A stretch of DNA of 64,000 bases from Corynebacterium yudongzhengii (lineage in GTDB: Bacteria > Actinomycetota > Actinomycetes > Mycobacteriales > Mycobacteriaceae): the NCBI RefSeq assembly GCF_003065405.1, contig NZ_CP026947.1:434001-498000 (forward strand), written 5' to 3'. Each line of letters starts with the position of its first letter. The stretch's first letter is position 1. The notes under the pieces are model-generated. The model was not told the origin of the DNA. It searched no databases and saw only the letters and a list, made by a program, of their open reading frames with translations. Of this stretch, positions 56,394-64,000 are shown piece after piece. A program made the position numbers and the translations under genes.

Positions 56394-57110
56394 CTAGGAA
56401 AACTCCGGAAGGTCGTAGGCGTAGGCGAGGGTCGATTGATCGAGGACGTTGCGCCCGGCGGCGACGAGCTCACCCTGTTTGAGCACCACGGCGTAGTCGC
56501 ACAGCTCGCGCACGGTGCCGAGGTCGTGGTGGACGATCAGGATGGTGGTGTCTCTAAGCTGGCGCAAGACGTCGATAATTGCGGCCTCACTGGCGAGATC
56601 GATGCCGGCGAAAGGCTCGTCGAGCACCAGCATCCGGGGTTCCTGCACGAGCGCGCGGGCCAGAAACACCCGCTGGCGCTGCCCGCCCGAGAGCTGCCCG
56701 ATCTGCCGGTGGGCGAGATCCTCGACCCCGGTCATCTCCATGGCTTTAATAGCTTCTCGACGCTCCCGCCGCCCCGGTCGCCGAAACCACCCCAGGCGGC
56801 CGTAGGTGCCCATGAGCACCACGTCGGCGACGGTGACTGGGAAGTCGAGGTCCACCGCGGAAGACTGCGGCATGTACCCCACGAGCCCGCCGGAGGCTAA
56901 GACCTCGCGCTGGGGCTGGTCGAAAAACGAGACCGTGCCGCTGTGCGGGGTGAGTCCGAGTATGGCTTTGGCGAAGGTCGATTTGCCGCTGCCGTTGGGC
57001 CCGATGAGCCCGGTGATGCTGCCTTCGGGGACCGTGCAGCTGATCTCCTTCAGTGCGCGCGTGGTGCCGTAGGTGACGCTGAGGTCGGTGACAGCCAGCG
57101 CGACACTCAC
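56394..57110 (-). CDS. Metal ABC transporter ATPase
   Basis: The protein has 238 residues. Walker A is GPNGSGKSTFAKAILGL, the signature is LSGGQRQRVFLARALV and Walker B is MLVLDEPFAGID. GTG 57110 overlaps the binding-protein stop (GTGA). It energises the Mn/Zn-type transporter encoded by the neighbouring genes. Confidence 0.94.
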   Translation of the reverse strand: MSVALAVTDLSVTYGTTRALKEISCTVPEGSITGLIGPNGSGKSTFAKAILGLTPHSGTVSFFDQPQREVLASGGLVGYMPQSSAVDLDFPVTVADVVLMGTYGRLGWFRRPGRRERREAIKAMEMTGVEDLAHRQIGQLSGGQRQRVFLARALVQEPRMLVLDEPFAGIDLASEAAIIDVLRQLRDTTILIVHHDLGTVRELCDYAVVLKQGELVAAGRNVLDQSTLAYAYDLPEFS

Positions 57111-58027
57111 CGGTTGAGCTCCTCCGAGATCACGGTGGCGTTGTGCAGCAGCGCGCCGATGTGCGTATCGACGGGCGCCTCCGGGCCCAGCGTGTCCGCG
57201 AAGAGTTCCTCATCCGAGATGCGCACGTCGTGTCCGCGCGCGGCGATGGCTTCCTTGAGGGCGGTCACGGCCTGCGGGTTGGCCTGGTTGTCCTGGAAGA
57301 TGACCGGCACCTCGCGCTCGGCGATGAAGTCGGCGAGCTCGGAAAGCTCGGTGGCCGAGAGGCTGGCCTCGGTGGAGATCACGTCGGTGGCGTGGACCTC
57401 GAGGTCGAAGGACTCGCCGAAGTAGTTGAACGCGTCGTGGCCGGTGACCAACACGCGCGGCGCGTCGAGGTCGTTGAGGTGCTCTGCGGCCTCGGCGGCG
57501 GCGTCGGCGAATTCCTTCTGGTAGGCCTCGGCGTTGTCCTCGTATTCCTCGGCGTTGTCGGGGTCGATCTCGCGGAGGTGGTCGGCGACGACGTCGATAA
57601 CCACCGACCACGCCTCCGAAGAGTTCCAGATGTGCGGGTCGTAGTAGTCGTCCTCGCCGGGCAGAAGCATCTCTTCGGGCAGCTCTTCGCCGACGGCCAC
57701 CTGGCTCTCGCCGAGGGAGGAGAGCTGGTCGGTCATCTGCGCCTCGAGGTTGAGGCCGTTCCACAGCACGGCGTCGGAGTCGCGCAGCTTCTGGATATCG
57801 GGGGTGGTCGGCTGGTAGGTGTGCGGATCCCCGCCGGGGCCGACCATGGTGGTGATCTCCGCCTCCGGGGCGATATGCGCCGCGGTATCAGCGAGGTAGC
57901 CGGTGGTGGCGTAGATGGTCAGCGGGCCCTCGCCGCCGCCTGATTCCGCCTCCGTCGAGCAGGCCGCAAGGCCCAGCCCCGCCGCCGGGATGACCACCAG
58001 AGCCACGGGCAGGTGAACTCGTTTCAT
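57107..58027 (-). CDS. Mn/Zn-type metal-binding lipoprotein (TroA/PsaA family)
   Basis: The protein has 306 residues. The lipobox is LGLAAC after a short signal. Metal ligands are likely the His in GGDPHTYQP and DPHIWNSSE, with a Glu or Asp in STEASLSATEL and VPVIFQDNQAN. The absence of a long His-rich loop favours Mn over Zn, but this is inference. It is the first gene of the ABC operon and lies divergent from an MntR-like regulator. Confidence 0.88.
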   Translation of the reverse strand: MKRVHLPVALVVIPAAGLGLAACSTEAESGGGEGPLTIYATTGYLADTAAHIAPEAEITTMVGPGGDPHTYQPTTPDIQKLRDSDAVLWNGLNLEAQMTDQLSSLGESQVAVGEELPEEMLLPGEDDYYDPHIWNSSEAWSVVIDVVADHLREIDPDNAEEYEDNAEAYQKEFADAAAEAAEHLNDLDAPRVLVTGHDAFNYFGESFDLEVHATDVISTEASLSATELSELADFIAEREVPVIFQDNQANPQAVTALKEAIAARGHDVRISDEELFADTLGPEAPVDTHIGALLHNATVISEELNR

Positions 58028-58045
58028 TTTTCTCCCTTACATAGA

Positions 58046-58063
58046 AGTTCAAGTAGATGAACT
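58046..58063. promoter_or_regulatory. Palindromic operator between the metal ABC operon and the DtxR-family gene
   Basis: AGTTCA-AGTAGA-TGAACT is a perfect 6-bp-arm palindrome spaced by six bases, placed between the divergent start codons. It is the obvious binding site for the adjacent DtxR-family protein and should control at least the ABC operon. Confidence 0.65.
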
Positions 58064-58119
58064 AAAATCTAGCACAGCGTGAAATGGCGGGATAGTTCAC
58101 CCGGCTAGGATGGGAGACT

Positions 58120-58797
58120 ATGCACGTCAATGACCTGCCCGAGATCACGCAGGACTACCTCAAAGTCATCTGGAACATCGTCGAAACCACCGGCGAACCC
58201 GCCGCCGCGGGCAAGATCTCCCAGGCCACGGGGCAGAAGAAGTCGACCACCTCGGAGGCGCTCAAAAGGCTCGCCGAGCAAGGCCTGGTCAACCACGAGC
58301 CCTATACCGGCATTACCCTGACCGACCTCGGCGATCAGCTCGCCGCCGCGATGGTCTGGCGCCACCGCCTCATCGAGGTCTTCCTCGTCGAAGTCCTCGG
58401 CTACCGCTGGGACGAGGTCCACGACGACGCCGAAATCCTCGAGCACTCCGTCACCGACCGCTTCATGGAGCGCCTCGACGCCCATCTAGGTCACCCCGCC
58501 CGCGACCCCCACGGCGATCCCATCCCGCGCAGCGACAACCCCGGCGAGCCGCTGTCGCACATTACCCTCGCGGAGGCGGAGGGCGAGACCGTCGTCGAGC
58601 AAGTCGACGACCGCGACCCCGAGCTCCTGCGCTACCTCGCCGATCACCACATCGCGCCGGGCACCACCGTGCGCGTCGATAAGGTGGTGGCAGGCTTGGC
58701 GACGGTCACCGTCATCGCCGGTGGCGCCAACCGCACGGTCACCCTAGCCGAGGCCGTGCTCTCCGACATCCGTGTGCACCCCACCCCAAGGTGTTAG
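58120..58797 (+). CDS. mntR: DtxR-family metalloregulator, MntR-like
   Basis: The protein has 225 residues. The N-terminal winged helix includes QDYLKVIWNIVETTGEPAA and KKSTTSEALKRLAEQGLV. The dimer/metal domain has LIEVFLVEVLGYRWDEVHDDAEILEH-type sequence (two His), and a C-terminal SH3-like domain ends the protein. DtxR itself is an iron regulator. Genomic coupling to a Mn/Zn-type transporter suggests the Mn regulator. TAGGAT lies about eight bases upstream of ATG. Confidence 0.82.
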   Translation: MHVNDLPEITQDYLKVIWNIVETTGEPAAAGKISQATGQKKSTTSEALKRLAEQGLVNHEPYTGITLTDLGDQLAAAMVWRHRLIEVFLVEVLGYRWDEVHDDAEILEHSVTDRFMERLDAHLGHPARDPHGDPIPRSDNPGEPLSHITLAEAEGETVVEQVDDRDPELLRYLADHHIAPGTTVRVDKVVAGLATVTVIAGGANRTVTLAEAVLSDIRVHPTPRC

Positions 58798-58806
58798 AAA
58801 AGAGCC

Positions 58807-59256
58807 ATGAACCGCGTCTCGCCGAAACTGACGACCGCCCGCTACCTCGCAACTTTGCCCTGGATCCTCATCCTCGCAGTCGCCGCGGTGATCGCCGGAA
58901 TCGTGTGGGGTAAGTGGTGGTGGTTGGCCACCGCGGCCGTCGCGATCCTCTTCGTCTGGCTGCTGTGGCTGATCCCCACGCAGGTTAAAAGGATCGGCTG
59001 GCGAGAAACCGACGATGAGCTACTCATCGAAAAAGGCAAGATCTTCCACAGCCTCACCGTCGTGCCCTACGGGCGCATCCAGTTCGTCGACGTCTCCTCC
59101 GGGCCGGTCGAACGCAAGCTGGGCTTAAAGACCATCGAGCTGCACACCGCCTCGAGCTCCTCGGATGCCACGGTGCCGGGACTGCCCGCCGATACCGCCG
59201 ACGAGCTGCGCGCCCGCCTGGCCGACAAGGCCCGCGAGAGGATGAGCGGACTGTGA
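58807..59256 (+). CDS. PH-domain membrane protein (YdbS-like)
   Basis: The protein has 149 residues. Two helices (WILILAVAAVIAGIVWG and ATAAVAILFVWLLWLI) are followed by a bacterial PH domain (ETDDELLIEKGKIFHSLTVV, then YGRIQFVDVSSGPVERKLGL). The next PH-domain gene overlaps it (GTGA). Such pairs are known as YdbS/YdbT in Bacillus. The role is uncertain. Confidence 0.85.
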   Translation: MNRVSPKLTTARYLATLPWILILAVAAVIAGIVWGKWWWLATAAVAILFVWLLWLIPTQVKRIGWRETDDELLIEKGKIFHSLTVVPYGRIQFVDVSSGPVERKLGLKTIELHTASSSSDATVPGLPADTADELRARLADKARERMSGL

Positions 59257-60635
59257 CCGATACTGATACTGATATTTCCTATCGTCCCGTTCACCGCCTG
59301 ACGCCGCTACTGAAACTCTGGACACTCATCGTGGCGCTCATCGCCGCGGTCCTGCTCAACCTCAACGCCGGCGCGCTGGCCTCCATCGGGGCGTTCATGC
59401 GCGGCGACAACGCGCTGATGCCCATCCTCATCGCCGTCGGCGGGCTGGTGGGACTGAGCGTGCTGGTCTGGCTCGTCTCCTATATCTGGTGGCGCGCCAT
59501 GGGCTACCGCCTCGACGAGGAGAAGGTCGCCTACCGCCAGGGCGTGATCTCGAAACGCGAGCGCACCGCCCGCTACGACCGCATCGAGGCCGTCGACGTC
59601 GTCGAGCCATTCATCGCCCGCCTCTTCCGCGTCGCGGCCGTGCGCGTCGAGACCGCCGGCGGCAAGGGCTCGGTCATCGAGATCGCCTACCTCAACCGCG
59701 CCGAGGCCTCCCAGCTGCGCTCTGAGATCCTCGCCCACCGCCGCGGCACCCCGGCCGAGACCCCGGGAGAGACCCAGGACGAACAACCCGAGCGCACCGA
59801 GGCCGTCGTCGACGAGATCCCGATCGGGCGTTCGCTGGCCGCCTCCGCGCTGAGCTCAGCCACGCCCGCGGCCGTGATCGTGCTCGGCATCGTGGCGTTG
59901 ACCCCGATTCCTTTCGCCACCATCATCCCGATTCTCATCGGTGTCGTCCCCGCGATCTGGAAAATCATCGACCGCTCGTGGCGCTTCCGCGCCCACCTCG
60001 TCGACGACGGCGAGACCCTCGACCTCAACTATGGGCTCGCCTCGCGGCGCCGCCAGACCGTGCCGCTCCAGCGCATCCACGCGGTGAGCATCCACCAGCC
60101 GGTTCTCTGGCGCCTGACCGGCTGGTGGCAGGTGCAGGTCTCCGTCGCCGGTTATGGCGCCTCGCCGGAGAGTTCCAACTCGGGGTCGACGACGATTCTG
60201 CCCGTCGGAACCCGGGAGCAAGCCGTGCACCTCGCCGCGATCGTCGGCCCGCTGAGCCGTCAAGAGATCGAGACCGCCGCCCGGCCCGAAGGGCACACCC
60301 AGCCCACGTTCACCTCCCCGAAGCGCGCGTTCTGGGTCAGCCCGATCGATCGCGACCAGCAAAGCGTGACGTTTCTCGACGACACCGCCATCACCCACCG
60401 CGGACGCCTGGCGCGCACCGTGAACTTCATCGCCATGTCCCACATCCAGGAGCTCACCTTCCGCCGCGGGCTGTTGAACCACCTGTGCAACCTGGCCGAT
60501 GTGCGTTTCGATCTCGTCGCCGGGCCCGTTAGGATGGCCGGCCGGGACTTAAGCGTCGACGACGGCTACGAGCTTCTGGGCCGGCTGCGCCAGCGCTCCC
60601 TGCCTAAGATGCAGCCGGTGGAGGCGGAGCTCTAG
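59253..60635 (+). CDS. PH-domain membrane protein (YdbT-like), three PH repeats
   Basis: The protein has 460 residues. Three bPH2 modules are seen: around KVAYRQGVISKRERTARYDR, around LDLNYGLASRRRQTVPLQRI, and a third near VTFLDDTAITHRGRLARTVN. They are separated by paired helices. GTG 59253 overlaps the stop of the YdbS-like gene. It probably forms a complex with that partner in the membrane. Confidence 0.85.
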   Translation: MTDTDTDISYRPVHRLTPLLKLWTLIVALIAAVLLNLNAGALASIGAFMRGDNALMPILIAVGGLVGLSVLVWLVSYIWWRAMGYRLDEEKVAYRQGVISKRERTARYDRIEAVDVVEPFIARLFRVAAVRVETAGGKGSVIEIAYLNRAEASQLRSEILAHRRGTPAETPGETQDEQPERTEAVVDEIPIGRSLAASALSSATPAAVIVLGIVALTPIPFATIIPILIGVVPAIWKIIDRSWRFRAHLVDDGETLDLNYGLASRRRQTVPLQRIHAVSIHQPVLWRLTGWWQVQVSVAGYGASPESSNSGSTTILPVGTREQAVHLAAIVGPLSRQEIETAARPEGHTQPTFTSPKRAFWVSPIDRDQQSVTFLDDTAITHRGRLARTVNFIAMSHIQELTFRRGLLNHLCNLADVRFDLVAGPVRMAGRDLSVDDGYELLGRLRQRSLPKMQPVEAEL

Positions 60636-60651
60636 CCGCTGAGCGGGGTGC

Positions 60652-61122
60652 CTACACCCCGCCTTCAAACCCCATCTGCCGCCACGCCTCGAAGGTGGCC
60701 ACCGCGGCGGAGTTCGCCAGGTTCATCGAGCGGCGCGCCGGTTTCATGGGGATGCGCAGCTGGTCGCTGATGCGCGGGTGGGCGAGGTGCTCGTCGGGAA
60801 GCCCCGTGGGCTCGGTGCCGAAGAGCAGGGCATCGCCGTCCTCATAGGCGACGTCCGTGTAGAAACGGCTGGCCCCAGTGGTAAACGCGAAGACCCGGGA
60901 GCCGGGAAGCGAGGCTAGGCAGGTGTCCAAATCCGGGTGAATGACCAGATCGGCGAGGTCGTGGTAGTCGAGGCCCGCGCGGCGGAGGTGCTTGTCTTCG
61001 AAGTTGAACCCCAGCGGTTCGACGAGGTGGAGGCGCGCGCCGGTGACCGCGGCGAGGCGGATGGCGTTGCCGGTATTCGAAGCGATGACGGGGTTATCGA
61101 AGATGACGTGCAGACTCGGCAT
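60652..61122 (-). CDS. trmL: tRNA (cytidine/uridine-34) 2'-O-methyltransferase TrmL
   Basis: The protein has 156 residues. The SPOUT fold motifs are [37 protein letters not shown] and [20 protein letters not shown]. It methylates the wobble base of certain leucine tRNAs. The natural start [11 protein letters not shown] at 61122 is used. It is divergent from folD. Confidence 0.92.
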   Translation of the reverse strand: MPSLHVIFDNPVIASNTGNAIRLAAVTGARLHLVEPLGFNFEDKHLRRAGLDYHDLADLVIHPDLDTCLASLPGSRVFAFTTGASRFYTDVAYEDGDALLFGTEPTGLPDEHLAHPRISDQLRIPMKPARRSMNLANSAAVATFEAWRQMGFEGGV

Positions 61123-61146
61123 GCCCGTCAGTCTAGGATGGTAGCC

Positions 61147-61995
61147 GTGACTGCGAAGAAACTGGACGGAAAACTGTACCGCGACGAGATCTTTGCTGAC
61201 CTCAAAAAGCGCGTCGACGCACTGCGCGAGAAGGGCGTGACGCCCGGTCTGGCGACGGTGCTCGTCGGCGATGACCCCGCGTCGCACTCCTATGTGAAGA
61301 TGAAGCACCGTGACTGCGAGCAGCTCGGCATCAACTCGATCCGCAAGGATCTGCCGGGCGATATCTCCCAGGACGAGCTCATCGCCACCATCGAGGAGCT
61401 CAACCAGGACGAGGCCTGCACCGGCTACATCGTGCAGCTGCCGCTGCCGAAGCACATCGACGAAAACGCCGTGCTCGCCGCCATCGACCCGGACAAGGAT
61501 GCGGATGGGCTGCACCCTGTGAACCTCGGCAAGCTGGTGTTGAACGAGCCCGCCCCGCTACCGTGCACCCCGAACGGCGCGATCCACCTGCTCAAGCGTT
61601 TCGACGTCGACCTCAACGGCGCCAAGGTCGTGGTCATCGGCCGCGGCGTCACGGTCGGCCGTCCCATCGGGCTGATGCTGACGCGCCGCTCCGACAACGC
61701 CACCGCCGTGCTCTGCCACACGGGCACGAAGGACCTGGCGGCGGAGACCCGCACCGCGGATGTCATCATCGCCGCCGCCGGCAAGCCGCACATGCTCACC
61801 GCGGATATGGTCCGCGAGGGCGCCGCGGTGCTGGACGTGGGGGTCTCGCGTGTCGACGGTAAGCTCACCGGCGACGTCCACCCCGACGTCTGGGAGGTCG
61901 CCGGGGCCGTGTCCCCGAACCCGGGTGGCGTGGGCCCGCTGACGCGTGCGTTCCTCGTGCGTAACGTCGTCGAGCGCGCGGAGCTTAAGGCTTAA
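61147..61995 (+). CDS. folD: Bifunctional methylenetetrahydrofolate dehydrogenase/cyclohydrolase
   Basis: The protein has 282 residues from GTG 61147. [17 protein letters not shown] contains the catalytic Lys, [20 protein letters not shown] and [11 protein letters not shown] form the folate-site motif, and [17 protein letters not shown] binds NADP. TAGGAT (61134-61139) overlaps the upstream ATG 61138 and is seven bases before GTG 61147, so the GTG is preferred as a leaderless start. It interconverts one-carbon folates. Confidence 0.94.
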   Translation: MTAKKLDGKLYRDEIFADLKKRVDALREKGVTPGLATVLVGDDPASHSYVKMKHRDCEQLGINSIRKDLPGDISQDELIATIEELNQDEACTGYIVQLPLPKHIDENAVLAAIDPDKDADGLHPVNLGKLVLNEPAPLPCTPNGAIHLLKRFDVDLNGAKVVVIGRGVTVGRPIGLMLTRRSDNATAVLCHTGTKDLAAETRTADVIIAAAGKPHMLTADMVREGAAVLDVGVSRVDGKLTGDVHPDVWEVAGAVSPNPGGVGPLTRAFLVRNVVERAELKA

Positions 61996-62023
61996 TAGCC
62001 GAGGCCCAGAAACCGCACAGAGT

Positions 62024-62347
62024 ATGCCTGAGCTATCCCTGGATAACCCCCACGACATAGGCAACCCCGCCTCGCGCCTGCCCCGCTGGCTGCAGCTCGC
62101 CGGCCTGGTGGCTTTTCTGGCGCTGATCGCGGCGTTTTTCGGGTGGATGCTCACCGAGCACTGGCGCCGAGCCACCTTCGCCCTCGGCGTGGCGATGGTC
62201 TGGCTCGGCGTTCTGCGCCTGACCTGCGATTCCCGCATCCTGGGGATCTTCGCGGTGCGCTCGGTGAAATTCGACGTCGCATTTTGCTTCGCGGTCGGCG
62301 GGCTCATGGCGGCCGCCGCCGCGAGCGTCGACGCCCTCGGCAGCTAG
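62024..62347 (+). CDS. DUF3017 membrane protein
   Basis: The protein has 107 residues with three hydrophobic helices (LAGLVAFLALIAAFFGWML, ATFALGVAMVWLGVLRL, FDVAFCFAVGGLMAAAAAS). It follows folD closely, as in mycobacteria (Rv3355c). ATG 62024 gives the natural start. Its stop and that of convergent metX share CTAG. The function is unknown. Confidence 0.82.
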   Translation: MPELSLDNPHDIGNPASRLPRWLQLAGLVAFLALIAAFFGWMLTEHWRRATFALGVAMVWLGVLRLTCDSRILGIFAVRSVKFDVAFCFAVGGLMAAAAASVDALGS

Positions 62348-63489
62348 ATGTTCCACACCCCTTCGGGGTCGTGGCCGAAGCCGTCGGTGGGTTCGGCGCC
62401 GTCGTTGGCCTTGTTGATGAACATCCGCAAAATGCGATCCATCTGCCGCGTCTCCGTGAGAAAGGCGTCGTGGCCGACCGGCGAGACCAGCTTGCGCAGC
62501 CCCATGAGCTGGCCGATGTTACGCGAGAGGTGCTCCTGCTGGTGGAAGGGGTAGAGGATGTCGGTATCGACGCCCACCAGCATCGTCGGCACGGTGGAGG
62601 AGTACAGCGCCTTGTTGAGCCCGCTGCGCCCGCGCCCGACGTCGTGGCGGTTCAACGCCTCGGTGAGGGTGACGTACGAGCCGGCGTCGAAACGCTCCAC
62701 TAGCTTGCGGCCCTGGTAGTCGAGGTAGGAGTTGACGGCGAAGCGTTGATCGGGGCGTCGAAAAGCGCCGAGCGGGTTTTCGCCCTGCTGGGCGATGGTG
62801 CCGAAGCGCTCGTCGATCTCCATCTCCCCGCGGTAGGTCAGATGCGCGATGCGCCGCGCCGCCGAGAGCCCTTCGCGGGGGCCGTCGCAGATGTCGTAGT
62901 AGTCGCCGCCGTGCCAGTCGGGGTCTCGGGTGATGGCGGAGATCTGCGCGGTCTGGATGCCGATCTGCCAGCCGGAAGCCCGCGCGGAGACCGCGATGAT
63001 ACAGGCGGCATCCACGAACGTCGGATACATCAGCGTCCACTCGAGCGCGCGGGCGCCGCCCATTGAGCCGCCGATAACCGCGTGGACATGGTAGATCCCG
63101 AGCTGCTCGAGCAGACGCCGCTCCGCCTCCACGAGGTCGCGGATGGATAGGGCGGGAAAGCGCGAGCCCCAGGCGCGGCCGTCGGGATGCACACTCGAGG
63201 GTCCGGTGGAGCCGCCGCACCCGCCCAAGGCGTTGGTGCAGATGACGCAGAAGCGGTCGGTATCCAGCGCGAGGCCGGGCCCGATGAGCCCGGGCCACCA
63301 TTCGGTGACGTCGGTATCGCCGGTGAGCGCGTGCTCGACGAGGATCACGTTGTTGTCGTACGCGTTGCCGCGGAATTCTCCGTGGCGGCGGTAGCTGATC
63401 TCGGCTCCGGTGACGGTGGCGCCGGCGATCGTCGTGAAGTCTCCGATGGAGGTGATCGCCAGGTCTCCGGCGGGGGCGAGGTCGACCAT
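62344..63489 (-). CDS. metX: Homoserine O-acetyltransferase MetX
   Basis: The protein has 381 residues. The nucleophile is Ser 142 in VIGGSMGGARALEWTLMYP. The oxyanion and substrate region is NALGGCGGSTGPSSVHPDGR, and the catalytic Asp and His are in GVDTDILYPFHQQEHLS and VSPVGHDAFLTE. It forms O-acetylhomoserine, the substrate of MetY. It follows metY by 15 bases, an operon. Confidence 0.96.
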   Translation of the reverse strand: MVDLAPAGDLAITSIGDFTTIAGATVTGAEISYRRHGEFRGNAYDNNVILVEHALTGDTDVTEWWPGLIGPGLALDTDRFCVICTNALGGCGGSTGPSSVHPDGRAWGSRFPALSIRDLVEAERRLLEQLGIYHVHAVIGGSMGGARALEWTLMYPTFVDAACIIAVSARASGWQIGIQTAQISAITRDPDWHGGDYYDICDGPREGLSAARRIAHLTYRGEMEIDERFGTIAQQGENPLGAFRRPDQRFAVNSYLDYQGRKLVERFDAGSYVTLTEALNRHDVGRGRSGLNKALYSSTVPTMLVGVDTDILYPFHQQEHLSRNIGQLMGLRKLVSPVGHDAFLTETRQMDRILRMFINKANDGAEPTDGFGHDPEGVWNI

Positions 63490-63504
63490 GAAGATACCTC
63501 CGGT

Positions 63505-64000
63505 TTAAATGGCGGCGAAGCCGCGCTCGAGGTCGGCGATGATATCGTCGATGTTTTCGATACCGACGGACAGCCGCACCGTGGCCTGGGAGATGCCGGC
63601 GCGGGCGAGGCCGTGCTCGTCGGACTGCGAGTGCGTCGTGGTCGCCGGGTGGACGACGAGCGAGCGCACATCGCCGACGTTCGCGAGGTTCGAGTGCAGC
63701 TTCAGCGCGTCGATGAACTTCCAGGCGGTGCTGCGATCGTTCGGATCCCCGGCGACGTCGAAGGTCAAGACACTGCCGGTGTGCCGCAGGCCGAGCTTCT
63801 CCTTCGTGGCGTGCCACGGCGAGGACTCCAGGCCGGCGTAGTTGACCTTCGCCACCTTGTCGTGGTTGTGCAAAAACTCGGCGACCTTCGCGGCGTTCTC
63901 ATTGTGCTTCTCGACGCGCAGGCTCAACGTATCCAGCCCCTGCAGCGCGACCCACGCGTTGAAGGGGTACAGCGCGGCACCAGTGTCACGCAGCCAGCCA
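63505..64000 (-). CDS. metY: O-acetylhomoserine sulfhydrylase MetY (3' part)
   Basis: About 164 C-terminal residues remain after the window edge cuts the gene. WLRDTGAALYPFNAWVALQG and LETLSLR-like (LDTLSLRVEKHNENAAKVAE) match Cys/Met-metabolism PLP enzymes. ALKLHSNLANVGDVRSLVVH and PATTTHSQSDEHGL follow, and it ends VGIENIDDIIADLERGFAAI. It makes homocysteine from O-acetylhomoserine and sulfide. Confidence 0.95.
   Translation of the reverse strand, partial: GWLRDTGAALYPFNAWVALQGLDTLSLRVEKHNENAAKVAEFLHNHDKVAKVNYAGLESSPWHATKEKLGLRHTGSVLTFDVAGDPNDRSTAWKFIDALKLHSNLANVGDVRSLVVHPATTTHSQSDEHGLARAGISQATVRLSVGIENIDDIIADLERGFAAI

Noticed and set aside
63490..64000. SAM riboswitch or attenuator for metX-metY
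   Set aside because: The spacer between metY and metX is only 15 bases and the metY promoter lies outside the window.

Overview
The window reads as chromosomal DNA of a high-G+C actinobacterium of the genus Corynebacterium. Gene order matches the corynebacterial and mycobacterial core almost throughout: ESX-4 genes, rplM-rpsI, glmM, an Ala/Pro-rich gene set, glmS, alr-tsaE-tsaB-rimI-tsaD, groES-groEL1, a WhiB gene, sigD-rsdA, guaB-guaB3-guaA, the ImuA'/ImuB/DnaE2 mutasome, metQNI, folD, metX-metY. Many starts lack a Shine-Dalgarno sequence and instead have a TANNNT box 5-8 bases upstream, as in leaderless corynebacterial transcripts. The species was not determined. The tuberculostearic-acid (tms) gene pair suggests a lineage that makes 10-methylstearate.

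Region 1 (1-13.0 kb) is an ESX-4 type VII secretion locus: the 3' end of eccB, mycP and eccD on the minus strand, and eccC, an Rv3446c-like gene and two WXG100 genes on the plus strand, leading into rplM-rpsI. A tmsA-tmsB pair sits between eccB and mycP. mycP is frameshifted at a G7 run and the 5' end of eccC carries an in-frame TAA, so the secretion system may be damaged in this strain or the sequence may contain errors.

Region 2 (13.0-25 kb) is the accessory part. It holds a four-unit array of paired perfect palindromes with a 125-126 bp period, an orphan promoter, an IS256-family insertion sequence, a truncated membrane-protein remnant, an ArsB/SLC13-type permease, an AGCS amino-acid symporter, glmM, a lactose/cellobiose-type PTS operon with several frameshifts, and a three-gene Ala/Pro-rich operon.

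Region 3 (25-44.4 kb) is conserved housekeeping: cell-wall precursor genes (glmS, alr), t6A tRNA modification (tsaE, tsaB, tsaD), the HrcA/CIRCE-controlled GroES-GroEL1 pair with a His-rich GroEL tail, WhiB and SigD/RsdA regulators, guanine-nucleotide synthesis, and a PspC-domain protein divergent from a PspC-histidine kinase/response regulator pair.

Region 4 (44.4-64 kb) holds the SOS mutasome (imuA'-imuB and, about 4 kb downstream of imuB, dnaE2, each promoter with a LexA-like box), the MetQNI methionine importer, a Mn/Zn-type ABC importer divergent from an MntR-like DtxR-family regulator across a palindromic operator, two PH-domain membrane proteins, trmL, folD, DUF3017, metX and the 3' end of metY. 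Five copies of an 80-bp hairpin repeat with identical 10-bp ends lie in the intergenic gaps of regions 1 and 4, two pairs of them about 210 bp apart.
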